Source: CAYWWY01 sp964462525
Lineage (GTDB): Bacteria; Thermotogota; Thermotogae; MWEM01
NCBI GenBank assembly: GCA_964462525.1
Contig: CAYWWY010000005.1
Location: 153,093-217,092 of the forward strand
Direction of reading: 5' to 3'
DNA: 64,000 nucleotides
Below are positions 26,258 through 34,285 of the stretch, piece after piece. The position numbers were made by a program, and so were the translations under genes. Within the stretch, counting starts at the first letter, position 1, and every line of letters starts with the position of its first letter. The notes below the pieces were generated by a model, which saw only the letters and a list, made by a program, of their open reading frames with translations, made no database searches and had not been told where the DNA came from.

Positions 26258-27373
26258 ATGAAAATTGGTCTTATGATAATTATCGGGATTTTTTTGTCCC
26301 TGTTCTTTCTTTTTGGGAACGCGAACAAGCAACCGGACGAAAAGGAGGGAGTCATGAATCGAACAGAGATCCTTGAACTGTTAAAAAAAACCGTTCCAGA
26401 AAAACGGAAAGTCATATACCTTGCGGGGGGTTGCTTTTGGGGTGTAGAAGGATACTTCCAGCGATTGGAAGGGGTAATGGAAACCCGAGTTGGCTATGCC
26501 AATGGGGCGTGGGAAAACCCATCCTACGAAGAGGTTATTCGTGACTCCGGTCATGCAGAGACTGCGCAAGTTGCGTATGACGAGAGTGTGATCAGCCTGG
26601 AGGAGATTGTGCTGCATTTCTTACGCATCGTGGATCCATTTTCGATCAATAAACAGGGAAATGATGTGGGCGTCCAGTACCGATCGGGGATCTATTTCAC
26701 AAACGAGGAACAAGCCCGTCGAGCCCGACGGGTCATTGGATTCTTTGAAGAAAGAGAAGGAAGAAAAACGGCCATTGAGATCTTGCCGCTGCAAGGGTAT
26801 TGGGATGCTGAGGACTATCATCAGGATTATCTTGGCAAGAACCCTTATGGCTACTGCCATATCCCGTTAAGCAAGGCATCGGATCCTTTGTTCTCTTTCC
26901 CGATGACCATGGATGACTCAGAGGAGGCCCTGAGAGTAAGAATCGGAGAGCTTGCCTTTCAGGTGACTCAAAACGAAGCCACGGAAAGACCATTCACCAG
27001 TGATTTGCTCGGAGAATACGGACGGGGCATTTTTGTGGACATCGTCAGTGGACAACCGCTTTTTTCCTCCAATGATAAATACGACGCCCAGAGCGGTTGG
27101 CCAAGCTTCACCCGCCCGATTGAAGCCCGCGTTCTCAGTTATGTTCAAGATCATTCTTTGGGTATGAGTCGGATTGAGATTCGAAGCCAACAGGCAAATG
27201 CCCACTTGGGCCATGTTTTCTCTGATGGACCGAAAGACAAAGGCGGTCTGAGGTACTGCGTCAACGGGGTTGCTCTGCGGTTTATCCCATATGAGAACAT
27301 GGAAGAAGAGGGGTATGGGCCATACAGGATTTTGGTGGATTTGACCCTTTCCAGCGAACCTATTGTTCCATGA
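26258..27373 (+). CDS. msrAB: Bifunctional peptide methionine sulfoxide reductase MsrA-MsrB with N-terminal signal/anchor
   Basis: 371 residues from ATG 26258 (GGGGTGG upstream); a TTG at 26243 is in frame but unlikely. A hydrophobic N-terminus (IGLMIIIGIFLSLFFLFG) suggests export or anchoring, so it probably repairs oxidised envelope proteins. MsrA has the catalytic Cys59 in AGGCFWGVEGYF and the YHQDYL block. MsrB has QSGWPSF, HLGHVFSDGP and the catalytic Cys in RYCVNGVALRF. The Zn-binding CxxC pairs found in many MsrB proteins are absent. The two halves together reduce both S and R sulfoxides. Confidence 0.95.
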   Translation: MKIGLMIIIGIFLSLFFLFGNANKQPDEKEGVMNRTEILELLKKTVPEKRKVIYLAGGCFWGVEGYFQRLEGVMETRVGYANGAWENPSYEEVIRDSGHAETAQVAYDESVISLEEIVLHFLRIVDPFSINKQGNDVGVQYRSGIYFTNEEQARRARRVIGFFEEREGRKTAIEILPLQGYWDAEDYHQDYLGKNPYGYCHIPLSKASDPLFSFPMTMDDSEEALRVRIGELAFQVTQNEATERPFTSDLLGEYGRGIFVDIVSGQPLFSSNDKYDAQSGWPSFTRPIEARVLSYVQDHSLGMSRIEIRSQQANAHLGHVFSDGPKDKGGLRYCVNGVALRFIPYENMEEEGYGPYRILVDLTLSSEPIVP

Positions 27374-27432
27374 GCAGCCATTACCCGGAACTCAATATCG
27401 GTTATTCATATTTTGACGTGTCATCGCATCAC

Positions 27433-27945
27433 TTACCCTTCTTGGATCTCTTTTTTCACCTGTTCGCCCCATTCCACGATCTTGCTCTTTTGCTGTTCGT
27501 ACTTTTTGACCGTTTGAGAAAACCCAATATATCGGACCAAGGTATTGTCTGAAGCCAACAAAGGGCTGACTTTATTCATGATCTTTTCTCGAGCCTTGGG
27601 ATCATCTCCCCCGCAGGAGTAAAAGAAACCGATCTTCTTACCGCGCACCTCATAGCGTTTCAAAAAGGTGCGGACGGGGATGGAAAGATTCCCGCCCCAA
27701 ATCGGCGAACCCAAAAAGATCCCGTCATACTCTTCCAGTTGAAGGTTCATGGGCTCAATATCAGAGTCTTTGTGAAAGGCAATTTTGCCAAGCTCGCTAA
27801 AGATCTTCCCCATTAGCTTTTTCCCTTTTTTCTCTCCCTGTACCCGGATCTCATGCAGATCACCTTGCACTGTATCTGCAATGGTTTCTGCGATCATTTT
27901 GGTATTTCCAGAATATGAGTAGTAAACAACCAGCATTTTTCCCAC
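27433..27945 (-). CDS. Flavodoxin-family protein, intact copy
   Basis: 170 residues. Start at GTG 27945 (GAGAGGTG eight bases upstream), matching the start of the partial second copy. The FMN phosphate-binding loop is VVYYSYSGNTKMIAETIA; the isoalloxazine loops are GSPIWGGNLSIPV and YSCGGDDPKA. It carries low-potential electrons in the cytoplasm; the partner is unknown. Its first half (27676-27933) is identical to 30285-30542. Confidence 0.92.
   Translation of the reverse strand: MGKMLVVYYSYSGNTKMIAETIADTVQGDLHEIRVQGEKKGKKLMGKIFSELGKIAFHKDSDIEPMNLQLEEYDGIFLGSPIWGGNLSIPVRTFLKRYEVRGKKIGFFYSCGGDDPKAREKIMNKVSPLLASDNTLVRYIGFSQTVKKYEQQKSKIVEWGEQVKKEIQEG
27676..27933 (-). repeat. 258-base direct repeat, copy 1 (inside intact flavodoxin gene)
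   Basis: Base-for-base identical to 30285-30542 by eye, same orientation. It covers the flavodoxin codons from the FMN loop to NLSIP. Outside it the two loci remain similar on the upstream side, through the ribosome site and about 70 bases beyond, but with many differences. Confidence 0.95.
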
Positions 27946-28012
27946 GCCAATCACCTCTCTCTTGTATTCCACCGATCTCAGTCATTAATTCTAAACCTTG
28001 ACCCCTTTTCCT

Positions 28013-28075
28013 TTTTTCCGGATGGATGCGAAAAGGCCAGTGATCATGTGCATGAACAATGAACCAGGGCTGGCC
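28013..28075 (-). pseudogene. Remnant of an HD-GYP sensor gene related to 30637-33000
   Basis: Bases 28013-28060 match 31426-31473 at roughly three quarters of positions. The minus-strand translation QPWFIVHAHDHWPFRIHPEK aligns with QPKIVHANDDWPFHIHHEK of the intact HD-GYP protein. It sits just upstream of a flavodoxin gene, exactly as in the intact locus, so this was probably a second HD-GYP/flavodoxin pair. Confidence 0.7.
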
Positions 28076-28275
28076 ACCATAGACACCCTCGCCAAAGCAC
28101 AGCTCCTGGAAGGGTTCATCGCCAGCCCAGAGGTGATGGAAGCCTCCAACGGCACCTACCGCAGAGGGCTGAAACAGTTCTTCCTCTGGCAGGAGGGGCC
28201 CCCCACAAAGGGGGACTGAACCGTACCAACATCCTGGCCTACCGCAACCACCAGATCTCCACCAGGGAAAGCCCC
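28052..28275 (+). pseudogene. Tyrosine recombinase N-terminal fragment, frameshifted
   Basis: Frame one reads LLEGFIASPEVMEASNGTYR then GLKQFFLWQE; shifted one base at the run of six C (28198-28203) it continues LNRTNILAYRNHQISTRES. This is the core-binding (SAM-like) domain pattern of phage-type integrases. The catalytic domain with its Arg-His-Arg-Tyr residues is missing. The segment looks more GC-rich than its surroundings. Confidence 0.55.
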
Positions 28276-28279
28276 TTTT

Positions 28280-28642
28280 TTGGGGGTCTATGTCCATAAA
28301 GACACGTGGGGGTATCTTCTCAGTGCTTTTTCCAAGAACTACTACAGCAAAAAATACCCGCCAGGAACAGGGGAAGCTATTTACGAAGCAGTATCAGAGA
28401 TCAGGTCGATACTCGAAAAGAAAGCTCAGGTGGATGTGGTTATTCGGGAGAAATTCTTCAGCATGGGTTTGGAGGGGATCAAGTCTTGGGCGAAGAAAGC
28501 AGGAATTCCGCTACCCAAATCAACCTCTATTGTCGATATTGTCGAAAGCATCATAGAAATCTGCCACCCATTCAACTCCGAAGTGAACGAGTTTTATTCG
28601 AGGGCTTCTATTCGGGTGTTGGGATGGAGAGATTCCGTTTGA
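28280..28642 (+). CDS. Hypothetical protein, possibly a 3' fragment of a larger gene
   Basis: 120 codons from a TTG without a convincing ribosome site. The sequence is lysine-rich and largely helical (YEAVSEIRSILEKKAQVDVVI, then SMGLEGIKSWAKKAGIPLP). I do not recognise the family. It begins where the recombinase remnant ends, so its true start may have been lost in the rearrangement. Confidence 0.4.
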   Translation: MGVYVHKDTWGYLLSAFSKNYYSKKYPPGTGEAIYEAVSEIRSILEKKAQVDVVIREKFFSMGLEGIKSWAKKAGIPLPKSTSIVDIVESIIEICHPFNSEVNEFYSRASIRVLGWRDSV

Positions 28643-28786
28643 AGGTGGTACGATGAGACGCATACTGCTCAGCAAAAGCACCCAGCATAGTTGGCCTTTT
28701 CCTCACAGCCATAATTTCACGCTAAATTCTTCAGATGAGGCGAAACTTGCCTCTGGTTGCGAAACATCCAACCGAAGGGGTGTAGC

Positions 28787-28855
28787 ATGTCAAAACCACT
28801 GAATATAGTTCCGCCTTCCGAGTATGGTTCATTATTAAGCCAGATAAAGGAACGG
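28787..28855 (+). pseudogene. 5' fragment of a YhcG-type (DUF1016) nuclease gene
   Basis: After AAGGGGTG the frame starts MSKPLNIVPPSEYGSLL and continues SQIKERV, the characteristic beginning of DUF1016/YhcG PDDEXK proteins. Homology stops after about 23 codons, where the frame runs antisense into hepT. The rest of the gene is gone. Confidence 0.5.
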
Positions 28856-28860
28856 GTCAC

Positions 28861-29211
28861 TCACTCGTTTGTGGTCTCTCGGGTCAGCACCGTTTGGAGT
28901 TCTTCAATAATCGGAGGAAGTCCTTCGATAACAGTCTTCCACAAGATATCCAGGTTAATTTCAAAATAGGCATGAACCAAACGATTGCGCATACCGGTCA
29001 TCTTTTGCCATGGGATATTGGGGAAACTGGCTTGGGCTTCCTCACTCAACTGACCTGCTGCTTCACCTACGATTTCAATCGCCTTTACGAGTGCCCACGC
29101 AAGCTGGCGGTCGTGGTCGAGATCTTGCCTGGTTCTGTTTTGTGTGAACCTGACCGCTTCCAGGGCTGCGTCAAGCATATGACACAATCGAATCCGATCA
29201 TTCAGCTGCAT
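28861..29211 (-). CDS. hepT: HepT-like (DUF86) ribonuclease toxin
   Basis: 116 residues, all helical. The HEPN ribonuclease motif R-x4-H-x-Y is present as RNRLVHAY. DUF86 features include WALVKAIEIVGEAAGQLSEE and NIPWQKMTGM. HepT is an RNase or is held inactive by AMPylation of its motif Tyr by the partner MntA. It overlaps mntA by 14 bases, the normal toxin-antitoxin order. Confidence 0.93.
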   Translation of the reverse strand: MQLNDRIRLCHMLDAALEAVRFTQNRTRQDLDHDRQLAWALVKAIEIVGEAAGQLSEEAQASFPNIPWQKMTGMRNRLVHAYFEINLDILWKTVIEGLPPIIEELQTVLTRETTNE

Positions 29212-29503
29212 ATACTACCTCAGCTTCAGAGACTACACGTTGACGGAAGTACCGGCTTAAATCCTCAGGTGTTCTCAGATCGACTTTTCGTCCTAGGAAA
29301 AACTCGGAAAGGTCCTGTTCCATCCCGGCGATATCAAACAGGGTGGGGATATGGGCAGGATCAAATTCCGCAAGTATATCCACATCGCTATCCGTTCGAA
29401 AATCATCACGGATTGCTGAACCAAATATGGCCATACGCCTGATCCCGTTTCTCTGACAAAAGGAAGCCAAGGCTTCTCGTGAGAATGTGATGCTTGTGTT
29501 CAT
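29198..29503 (-). CDS. mntA: MntA-like minimal nucleotidyltransferase antitoxin
   Basis: 101 residues from ATG 29503 (GGGGGTGA upstream); the frame is open further, without need. The nucleotidyltransferase motif GS-x10-D-x-D is exact: GSAIRDDFRTDSDVD. The third Asp is in KVDLRTPEDL. Family members AMPylate HepT to neutralise it. The pair is the only intact system within the rearranged patch and may keep that DNA in the population. Confidence 0.93.
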   Translation of the reverse strand: MNTSITFSREALASFCQRNGIRRMAIFGSAIRDDFRTDSDVDILAEFDPAHIPTLFDIAGMEQDLSEFFLGRKVDLRTPEDLSRYFRQRVVSEAEVVYAAE

Positions 29504-29614
29504 GAGGTCACCCCCTATATCTGAAAAAGGTGTTTGAGATTCGTTGCATAATTCAAGACGAAAAGCACATTGAATCAATAGGCAAGATACTGAACGGAAA
29601 TATCGGCTCCGCCC

Positions 29615-30073
29615 CTACCATCCCAAATCCTTCGCCATCCTACAGAACCCTGTGCCCTCATCACAATCCGGCTGGTTATATCCGCAGCGTTCAAAGAAGC
29701 CAATGGTCCTCTTCTTCGACTGATGAAGAATCACTTGGATGATCTTCAGTTCTTCATACTCCTTTTCCAGCAGACTGAGACCTGTGATGCCAAAACCTTT
29801 GCTTCGGTGAGAGGGATCCTGATGAAAGAAATAGATCCGGACGATCTTTTGGAAGGGATGCGCCCAGAGATACCCGATCTTCAGAACATCACTCCTGATC
29901 ACATAGATCTTACCGAAATAGTGAGGCAGCGCTCTGAAATCGCTCTCTTGGATCAGCAGATACCGTAGCAGTCCTGTATGGTCTTGGGCTTGTTCTTGCA
30001 TGAGAACTTCGACAAACTCGTTTATAGGCTCCTCATCGGTGATCCGATGAATGTGGATAGTAGGAAGATCCAC
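29615..30073 (-). CDS. GNAT family N-acetyltransferase
   Basis: 152 residues from GTG. The acetyl-CoA loop is SHRSKGFGITGL, preceded by IYFFHQDP and followed by the IGFFERCGY strand-loop typical of GNAT. The substrate is unknown. It starts three bases after the stop of the truncated HU gene and was likely cotranscribed with it. Confidence 0.8.
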   Translation of the reverse strand: MDLPTIHIHRITDEEPINEFVEVLMQEQAQDHTGLLRYLLIQESDFRALPHYFGKIYVIRSDVLKIGYLWAHPFQKIVRIYFFHQDPSHRSKGFGITGLSLLEKEYEELKIIQVILHQSKKRTIGFFERCGYNQPDCDEGTGFCRMAKDLGW

Positions 30074-30076
30074 GCC

Positions 30077-30284
30077 CTATACCACTTTCTCCTTCAGCCC
30101 CTTACCCGCCACAAACTTCGGCACTCGCTTTGCCTGGATATCAATGGGTTCCTTTGTCTGTGGATTCACACCCTTGCGTGCTTTTCTGTCTTTGACCACA
30201 AAGCTGCCAAATCCCACCAACCGAACATCTCCCCCGGTTGCCAATTCATCCGAAACAGTCTTGATGAAAGCGTTAATGAGGCCT
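30077..30284 (-). pseudogene. HU-family DNA-binding protein gene lacking its 5' end
   Basis: The frame gives INAFIKTVSDELATGGDVRL, then VGFGSFVVKDRKARKGVNPQ and ending KFVAGKGLKEKVV: the HU arm, RNPQ-like turn and C-terminus. The first helix (about 20 residues) is missing and replaced at 30284/30285 by flavodoxin DNA in another frame. Without that helix the dimer core is incomplete. Some read-through protein could be made from an ATG at 30337 but would have an unrelated N-terminus. Confidence 0.8.
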
Positions 30285-30554
30285 GGGGATGGAAAGATTC
30301 CCGCCCCAAATCGGCGAACCCAAAAAGATCCCGTCATACTCTTCCAGTTGAAGGTTCATGGGCTCAATATCAGAGTCTTTGTGAAAGGCAATTTTGCCAA
30401 GCTCGCTAAAGATCTTCCCCATTAGCTTTTTCCCTTTTTTCTCTCCCTGTACCCGGATCTCATGCAGATCACCTTGCACTGTATCTGCAATGGTTTCTGC
30501 GATCATTTTGGTATTTCCAGAATATGAGTAGTAAACAACCAGAAATTTCCCCAT
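30273..30554 (-). pseudogene. Truncated second flavodoxin copy
   Basis: Starts normally at ATG 30554 with GAGGTG six bases upstream, then 86 residues identical to the intact flavodoxin up to NLSIP. It then runs into HU DNA and stops after R-P-H. The second half, with the Y-S-C-G-G loop, is absent. Confidence 0.9.
30285..30542 (-). repeat. 258-base direct repeat, copy 2 (in truncated flavodoxin gene)
   Basis: Identical to 27676-27933 with an offset of 2609 bases. Its left edge is exactly the flavodoxin/HU junction. Confidence 0.95.
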
Positions 30555-30636
30555 ACCCATCACCTCTTTTTTTCGCTCCGTATGTCTTAGCAAAATCTTC
30601 TAAGCTGTGATCCCTTTTCCTTTTGATCCAAACCGA

Positions 30637-33000
30637 TTAATGATTGGTTCCCCGAAAATGCGGTGCATTCATAAGGCAGCGAAGAAAGATCTTAATCATC
30701 TCGGGATCGAACTGAGTCCCTGCGTGGTTTTGGATTTCTATAACGGCTTCTTGTGTGCTCAGTCCTTTTCGATAGGGCCGATCCGAAGTCATCGCATCGA
30801 AAGAATCGGCGATGGCGATCATTCGAGAGACAATTGGGATTTCTTCTTTCATCAGATGATCCGGATACCCTTTCCCATCCCACGTTTCATGATGGTGTAA
30901 CACAATATGGCTAATATCCTTCAGAATTTCAGAAGAGGCTAGAACCTCAGCGCCCCATCGCGGGTGGTTTTGAATGGTCTCCCATTCTGTGGGATCAAGA
31001 GAAGCAGATTTGATTAAAATCCGTTCCGGAACAAGAATTTTCCCGATATCGTGAACCAATCCAGCCCAATATGCCCGTGATGCTTCTTCAGGTCCCATCT
31101 TCATTTCTCTGGCCATATCCGATACCCATTTTGCGACTTGTTCTGAATGGCCTCTGGTGTAGGGATCATGAATTTCTAAAATTTTGATCATCGAAAGAAT
31201 GATCTGTTTTTGAAACTGCTCGCGAGATGCGATAAAATCTCGAATCGTAATGTATGAAGCTGCAAGATTGGTGAACGAGCTGAGCATACGAATGCTTTCT
31301 GGAACAAATGCTTTCTCAGAATGATTGGGAATGTCAAGGATTATGATCCCTAAGGGTTTTTTCCCCAGGAGTATCGAGGATACCAGAGAGGAAGAAACTC
31401 CCATATCTATCCCTCTTCTCCCCACTTTTTCATGATGAATGTGAAAAGGCCAATCGTCATTAGCATGAACAATCTTTGGTTGCTCGACAGGTGTTTTGCT
31501 CCGTAAGGTGAGCTTATGTCCGTCAAGTGATCTCATGACGGGGTTTGTCGTTATACAGACGCTGTATCCATCCTCCGTTATGGTTGCGATCGTCCCTGTT
31601 TCGGCTGGTTCGATGACATTGATCATAGTGGTTAGGAGTTCTTGGAAGAAAAGAGCATCGTCTTCCAAAGCCTTTTTTGTTAGGATAAAGGTGAGTTGGA
31701 AAATCGATTCAAGCCCGTTGGCCAGTTTTCCAATCTCAAGATAGGCGCTTTCAAGCTCTTCGTTATTGGCTGTAAGCTCCTGATTGGTTGCTTCCAATTC
31801 CTGATTGTACGCATCAATCTTTTGCGCGTCACTCGTGATTCGGAGCATGGATGCTTCTATGGATTGCGCCATAAGATTAAAAGAGTTTGCCAGAATCCCA
31901 ATTTCGTCGGAAGAGTTCGGTGTTAGTTGTTCTTTAAAGGAATCCAAAATCATGATGTGTTCCATTTTCTCGGGGATTACTTTTGGTACGCTTTCTCCAA
32001 ATCTCCCGACGATAGTCGATAAAGCTTTGATGGGTTTGCTTATGAAAACACCGGCCCATATACTGAACAGAATCACAATGCCAACGATGCCTAAGAAAAA
32101 GGCGCCGATAAACCAAGACAATCGAAAAAGGTCAGCGAATAATTCCTCTTCAGAAACGGTTATTCCCAAAGTCCATTTGGGACTAAAAGGGATTGGCTCG
32201 TAGAAAATAAGCATAGCCTTCCCGGTGGGTTGGATGATCCGCTCATATTGACCGGCTTCCCCCATCATCATCTTACACCCAGCAACATCCAGCCCAGTAT
32301 AGCCAAATGCTTCCGCTTGCAAAAGGTTTAAATTCATCCTCAGGCTTTCATCAGGATGAGCGATCACTGTACCTGTTCCGTCCACAATCCACCCAAACCC
32401 TGATTGGTGAAAGCGAATCTCAGATGCGATGTCGGTTAGGGTTGTCAGAAGTACGGTGAACCCGATCATACCGATCGTATCCCCATGGAGATCTTTTACA
32501 CCGACAACAATCGGAACAACCAAATTCCCGCTTCCCACAGAGATTCGCGGATTTGCTATCGAGTAGGGTTTTCCCTGTTTGATAATCGCGTCGTAATAAT
32601 CCCTGTCTGATAGGTTTACGCTCGTAGTCCCGTCTGTTCGGGCAACAGTGTCTCCAAGAGTGTTAGCCAGAAACCCGGTTTCGTAAACACTAATCCGTTC
32701 GTCACGAAAAAAACGCAATTCATCACTCATGCTGGTTAATGAACGGGCCACGTGGCGTTCTGCAACGGCATGAATTTCCCCCAAACGCGCCAATAGCCAT
32801 TGACCAATCTCGGCTGCTCTTGATTCAACCAAACTACTCGCGCTACTTGTGATATTTTGAATGATAAAATGGGAATACCAATGATGCAAAGATACACCAG
32901 AGATTGCGATTAACAGCAGAATAGGCAGCAAAAACAATAAGAGAATTTTCGCCCGAATGGTTTTTACCCGGAAAAGGGTCCTTTTTCGCCATGTCATCAT
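30637..33000 (-). CDS. Membrane sensor with Cache-type domain, HAMP, and HD-GYP phosphodiesterase output
   Basis: 787 residues from ATG 33000 (GAGGTG five bases upstream). Two transmembrane helices (about 15-37 and 295-320) enclose an extracellular double-Cache-like sensor (e.g. YDAIIKQGKPYSIANPRISVG). A HAMP-like stretch, a coiled coil (NQELEATNQELTANNEELES), a GAF-like region and the HD-GYP domain follow. HD-GYP motifs: HSEQVAKW, LVHDIGKILVPERIL, HHHETWDGKGYPDHL. Members hydrolyse cyclic di-GMP. A flavodoxin gene followed it before truncation. Confidence 0.92.
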   Translation of the reverse strand: MMTWRKRTLFRVKTIRAKILLLFLLPILLLIAISGVSLHHWYSHFIIQNITSSASSLVESRAAEIGQWLLARLGEIHAVAERHVARSLTSMSDELRFFRDERISVYETGFLANTLGDTVARTDGTTSVNLSDRDYYDAIIKQGKPYSIANPRISVGSGNLVVPIVVGVKDLHGDTIGMIGFTVLLTTLTDIASEIRFHQSGFGWIVDGTGTVIAHPDESLRMNLNLLQAEAFGYTGLDVAGCKMMMGEAGQYERIIQPTGKAMLIFYEPIPFSPKWTLGITVSEEELFADLFRLSWFIGAFFLGIVGIVILFSIWAGVFISKPIKALSTIVGRFGESVPKVIPEKMEHIMILDSFKEQLTPNSSDEIGILANSFNLMAQSIEASMLRITSDAQKIDAYNQELEATNQELTANNEELESAYLEIGKLANGLESIFQLTFILTKKALEDDALFFQELLTTMINVIEPAETGTIATITEDGYSVCITTNPVMRSLDGHKLTLRSKTPVEQPKIVHANDDWPFHIHHEKVGRRGIDMGVSSSLVSSILLGKKPLGIIILDIPNHSEKAFVPESIRMLSSFTNLAASYITIRDFIASREQFQKQIILSMIKILEIHDPYTRGHSEQVAKWVSDMAREMKMGPEEASRAYWAGLVHDIGKILVPERILIKSASLDPTEWETIQNHPRWGAEVLASSEILKDISHIVLHHHETWDGKGYPDHLMKEEIPIVSRMIAIADSFDAMTSDRPYRKGLSTQEAVIEIQNHAGTQFDPEMIKIFLRCLMNAPHFRGTNH

Positions 33001-33254
33001 CAAGCACCTCATCATATGGAATAAGCATGGAGATGATGGTTCGAAATCGATCGCAATCGTGTTCTTTTATAGAGATACCAATCAGCGAACAAATGACCTA
33101 ATGTACGGATTCCCGATGCGAAGAGTCGATCGTTTGCGACGGCGACTAAACCATCGAATGATTGATTATACCACAATGCGGGCTTGAGTTTGGAATAACT
33201 TTCAATGGATCCAAATGCAGGCTGTTGTCCATTGGATTGCATGCTCTTCAAGTC
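33001..33254. other. Divergent intergenic region between HD-GYP gene and his leader
   Basis: Contains the minus-strand extended -10 of the HD-GYP gene at 33165-33170. I see no other structure or reading frame in it. Confidence 0.5.
33165..33170 (-). promoter_or_regulatory. Extended -10 promoter of the HD-GYP gene
   Basis: Minus strand ATTGTGGTATAAT, about 165 bases before the start; -35 weak. Confidence 0.5.
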
Positions 33255-33283
33255 TTGATTTTCTGCAACAGACATGGTATAAT
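33255..33283 (+). promoter_or_regulatory. Sigma-70 promoter of the his operon
   Basis: TTGATT, a 17-base spacer and a perfect TATAAT preceded by CATGG. It lies 31 bases before the leader peptide start codon. Confidence 0.85.
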
Positions 33284-33313
33284 TCAGTTACCGTACGAAT
33301 CAAAAGGGGACAC

Positions 33314-33400
33314 ATGAAAAAAACAACAATGGTTATCAGCAAGAGTTATCCTATATTTTGGCATCATCATGATCGTTCACCCGCGCTGTTTTGCGGTTGA
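33314..33400 (+). CDS. hisL: his operon leader peptide (28 residues, His-His-His)
   Basis: ATG preceded by AAAAGGGG. The peptide contains SYPIFWHHHDRSPALFCG, with three consecutive CAT codons at 33361-33372. It has no catalytic role; ribosome progress over the His codons senses charged tRNA-His. Stalling there would leave 33383-33398 free to form the antiterminator. Reaching the stop codon would cover that strand and let the terminator form. Confidence 0.85.
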   Translation: MKKTTMVISKSYPIFWHHHDRSPALFCG

Positions 33401-33453
33401 TTGTTCGTGGAACCAACCGAAAACCGGCGCATAAGGGCGCCGGTTTTCTTTTT
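33383..33453 (+). promoter_or_regulatory. his attenuator: antiterminator and rho-independent terminator
   Basis: The terminator is a perfect 12-base stem GAAAACCGGCGC (33419-33430) / GCGCCGGTTTTC (33437-33448) with a six-base loop and a T-run. The strand GCGCTGTTTTGCGGTT (33383-33398) is a near copy of the reverse complement of AACCGAAAACCGGCGC (33415-33430). It can therefore capture the terminator's left arm. It lies directly before hisZ. Confidence 0.85.
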
Positions 33454-33463
33454 GGGGGTGAAG

Positions 33464-34285
33464 ATGAAGCGAGATTGGATTAGTCAATCCATTACAGTTG
33501 CTCGCGTGTTCCAGCAGGCCCGAAATCTGTTTGGAAGATGCGGGTATCAGGAAATCGCGCTGCCTGCTTTGGAGAAGGATCAAACTAATATGAAAGAAGG
33601 GTTGAGAACGCTGGTGAATGGCGAACTCTTTCTGGCCCATCCCGATCCTACCTCTCAGATTCTCTCCCATCTGAAGGGACAGCACGCGTTGAACGTATTC
33701 TACTGTTCCGAAGTCCTTAGCCTCCACGGAAGAAGCCGATGGCAGATCGGTGTGGAACGAATGGGGGATGAGAAGATCAGCGGAACGGTTGAACTGTTGC
33801 GCATGCTGATCCAGTTCTTGGAATCATTATGGATTCAGGATTTTTTTATCGATATTGGTTCGATCAAATTATGGGAAAACCATATGGCCGACATCCCCGA
33901 GCATCGCCAAGAGATCTGGCGATCGATTCGCCAAAGGAATTTTGGAATGATCGAAGAACTTCCAATCTCAGCGAAAAAGAAACAAGAACTTTGGCGGCTT
34001 CTCAATACCCGGTCCCAGTCATCAGATGATGAAGAAATGGCAGACCTTTTATCCCAGATTCAAGACAAACGGATCTTTGTGGATATGGGGACAATTCGCT
34101 TTCTGCCTTATTATCACGAACTTGTATTTGAGGTCTATGTTCCTTCTTTTGGCGCGCCTTTGGGCGGGGGCGGTCGATACAGGGTCAACGGAGGGCTGGG
34201 ATTCGGATTCGCCCTGGATGCGGAAATCCTTTCTCAGTTTCAAAACAGCGCGTCAAGCCAAACGGAGGCAGGGTCATGGGATTAA
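33464..34285 (+). CDS. hisZ: ATP phosphoribosyltransferase regulatory subunit HisZ
   Basis: 273 residues from ATG 33464 (GGGGGTGA upstream); the longer open frame runs back through the terminator. The class II synthetase-like fold is seen in FQQARNLFGRCGYQEIALPALE, YCSEVLSLHGRSRWQIGVERMG and the C-terminal GAPLGGGGRYR motif. It lacks an anticodon-binding domain and is short for the family. HisZ pairs with short-form HisG to make the feedback-inhibited first enzyme of histidine synthesis. It overlaps hisG by 10 bases. Confidence 0.9.
   Translation: MKRDWISQSITVARVFQQARNLFGRCGYQEIALPALEKDQTNMKEGLRTLVNGELFLAHPDPTSQILSHLKGQHALNVFYCSEVLSLHGRSRWQIGVERMGDEKISGTVELLRMLIQFLESLWIQDFFIDIGSIKLWENHMADIPEHRQEIWRSIRQRNFGMIEELPISAKKKQELWRLLNTRSQSSDDEEMADLLSQIQDKRIFVDMGTIRFLPYYHELVFEVYVPSFGAPLGGGGRYRVNGGLGFGFALDAEILSQFQNSASSQTEAGSWD

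Noticed and set aside
27860..28297. 145-codon minus-strand frame across the HD-GYP and recombinase remnants
   Set aside because: Only the short QPWFIVHAHDHWPF stretch shows homology; the rest is antisense to the recombinase remnant and overlaps the flavodoxin start.
28757..28969. 70-codon plus-strand protein
   Set aside because: After the YhcG-like first 23 codons it runs antisense into the conserved hepT gene.
33284..33463. T-box riboswitch ahead of the his operon
   Set aside because: The leader is too short, and the leader peptide with its overlapping antiterminator explains the structure; no T-box bulge sequence was recognised.
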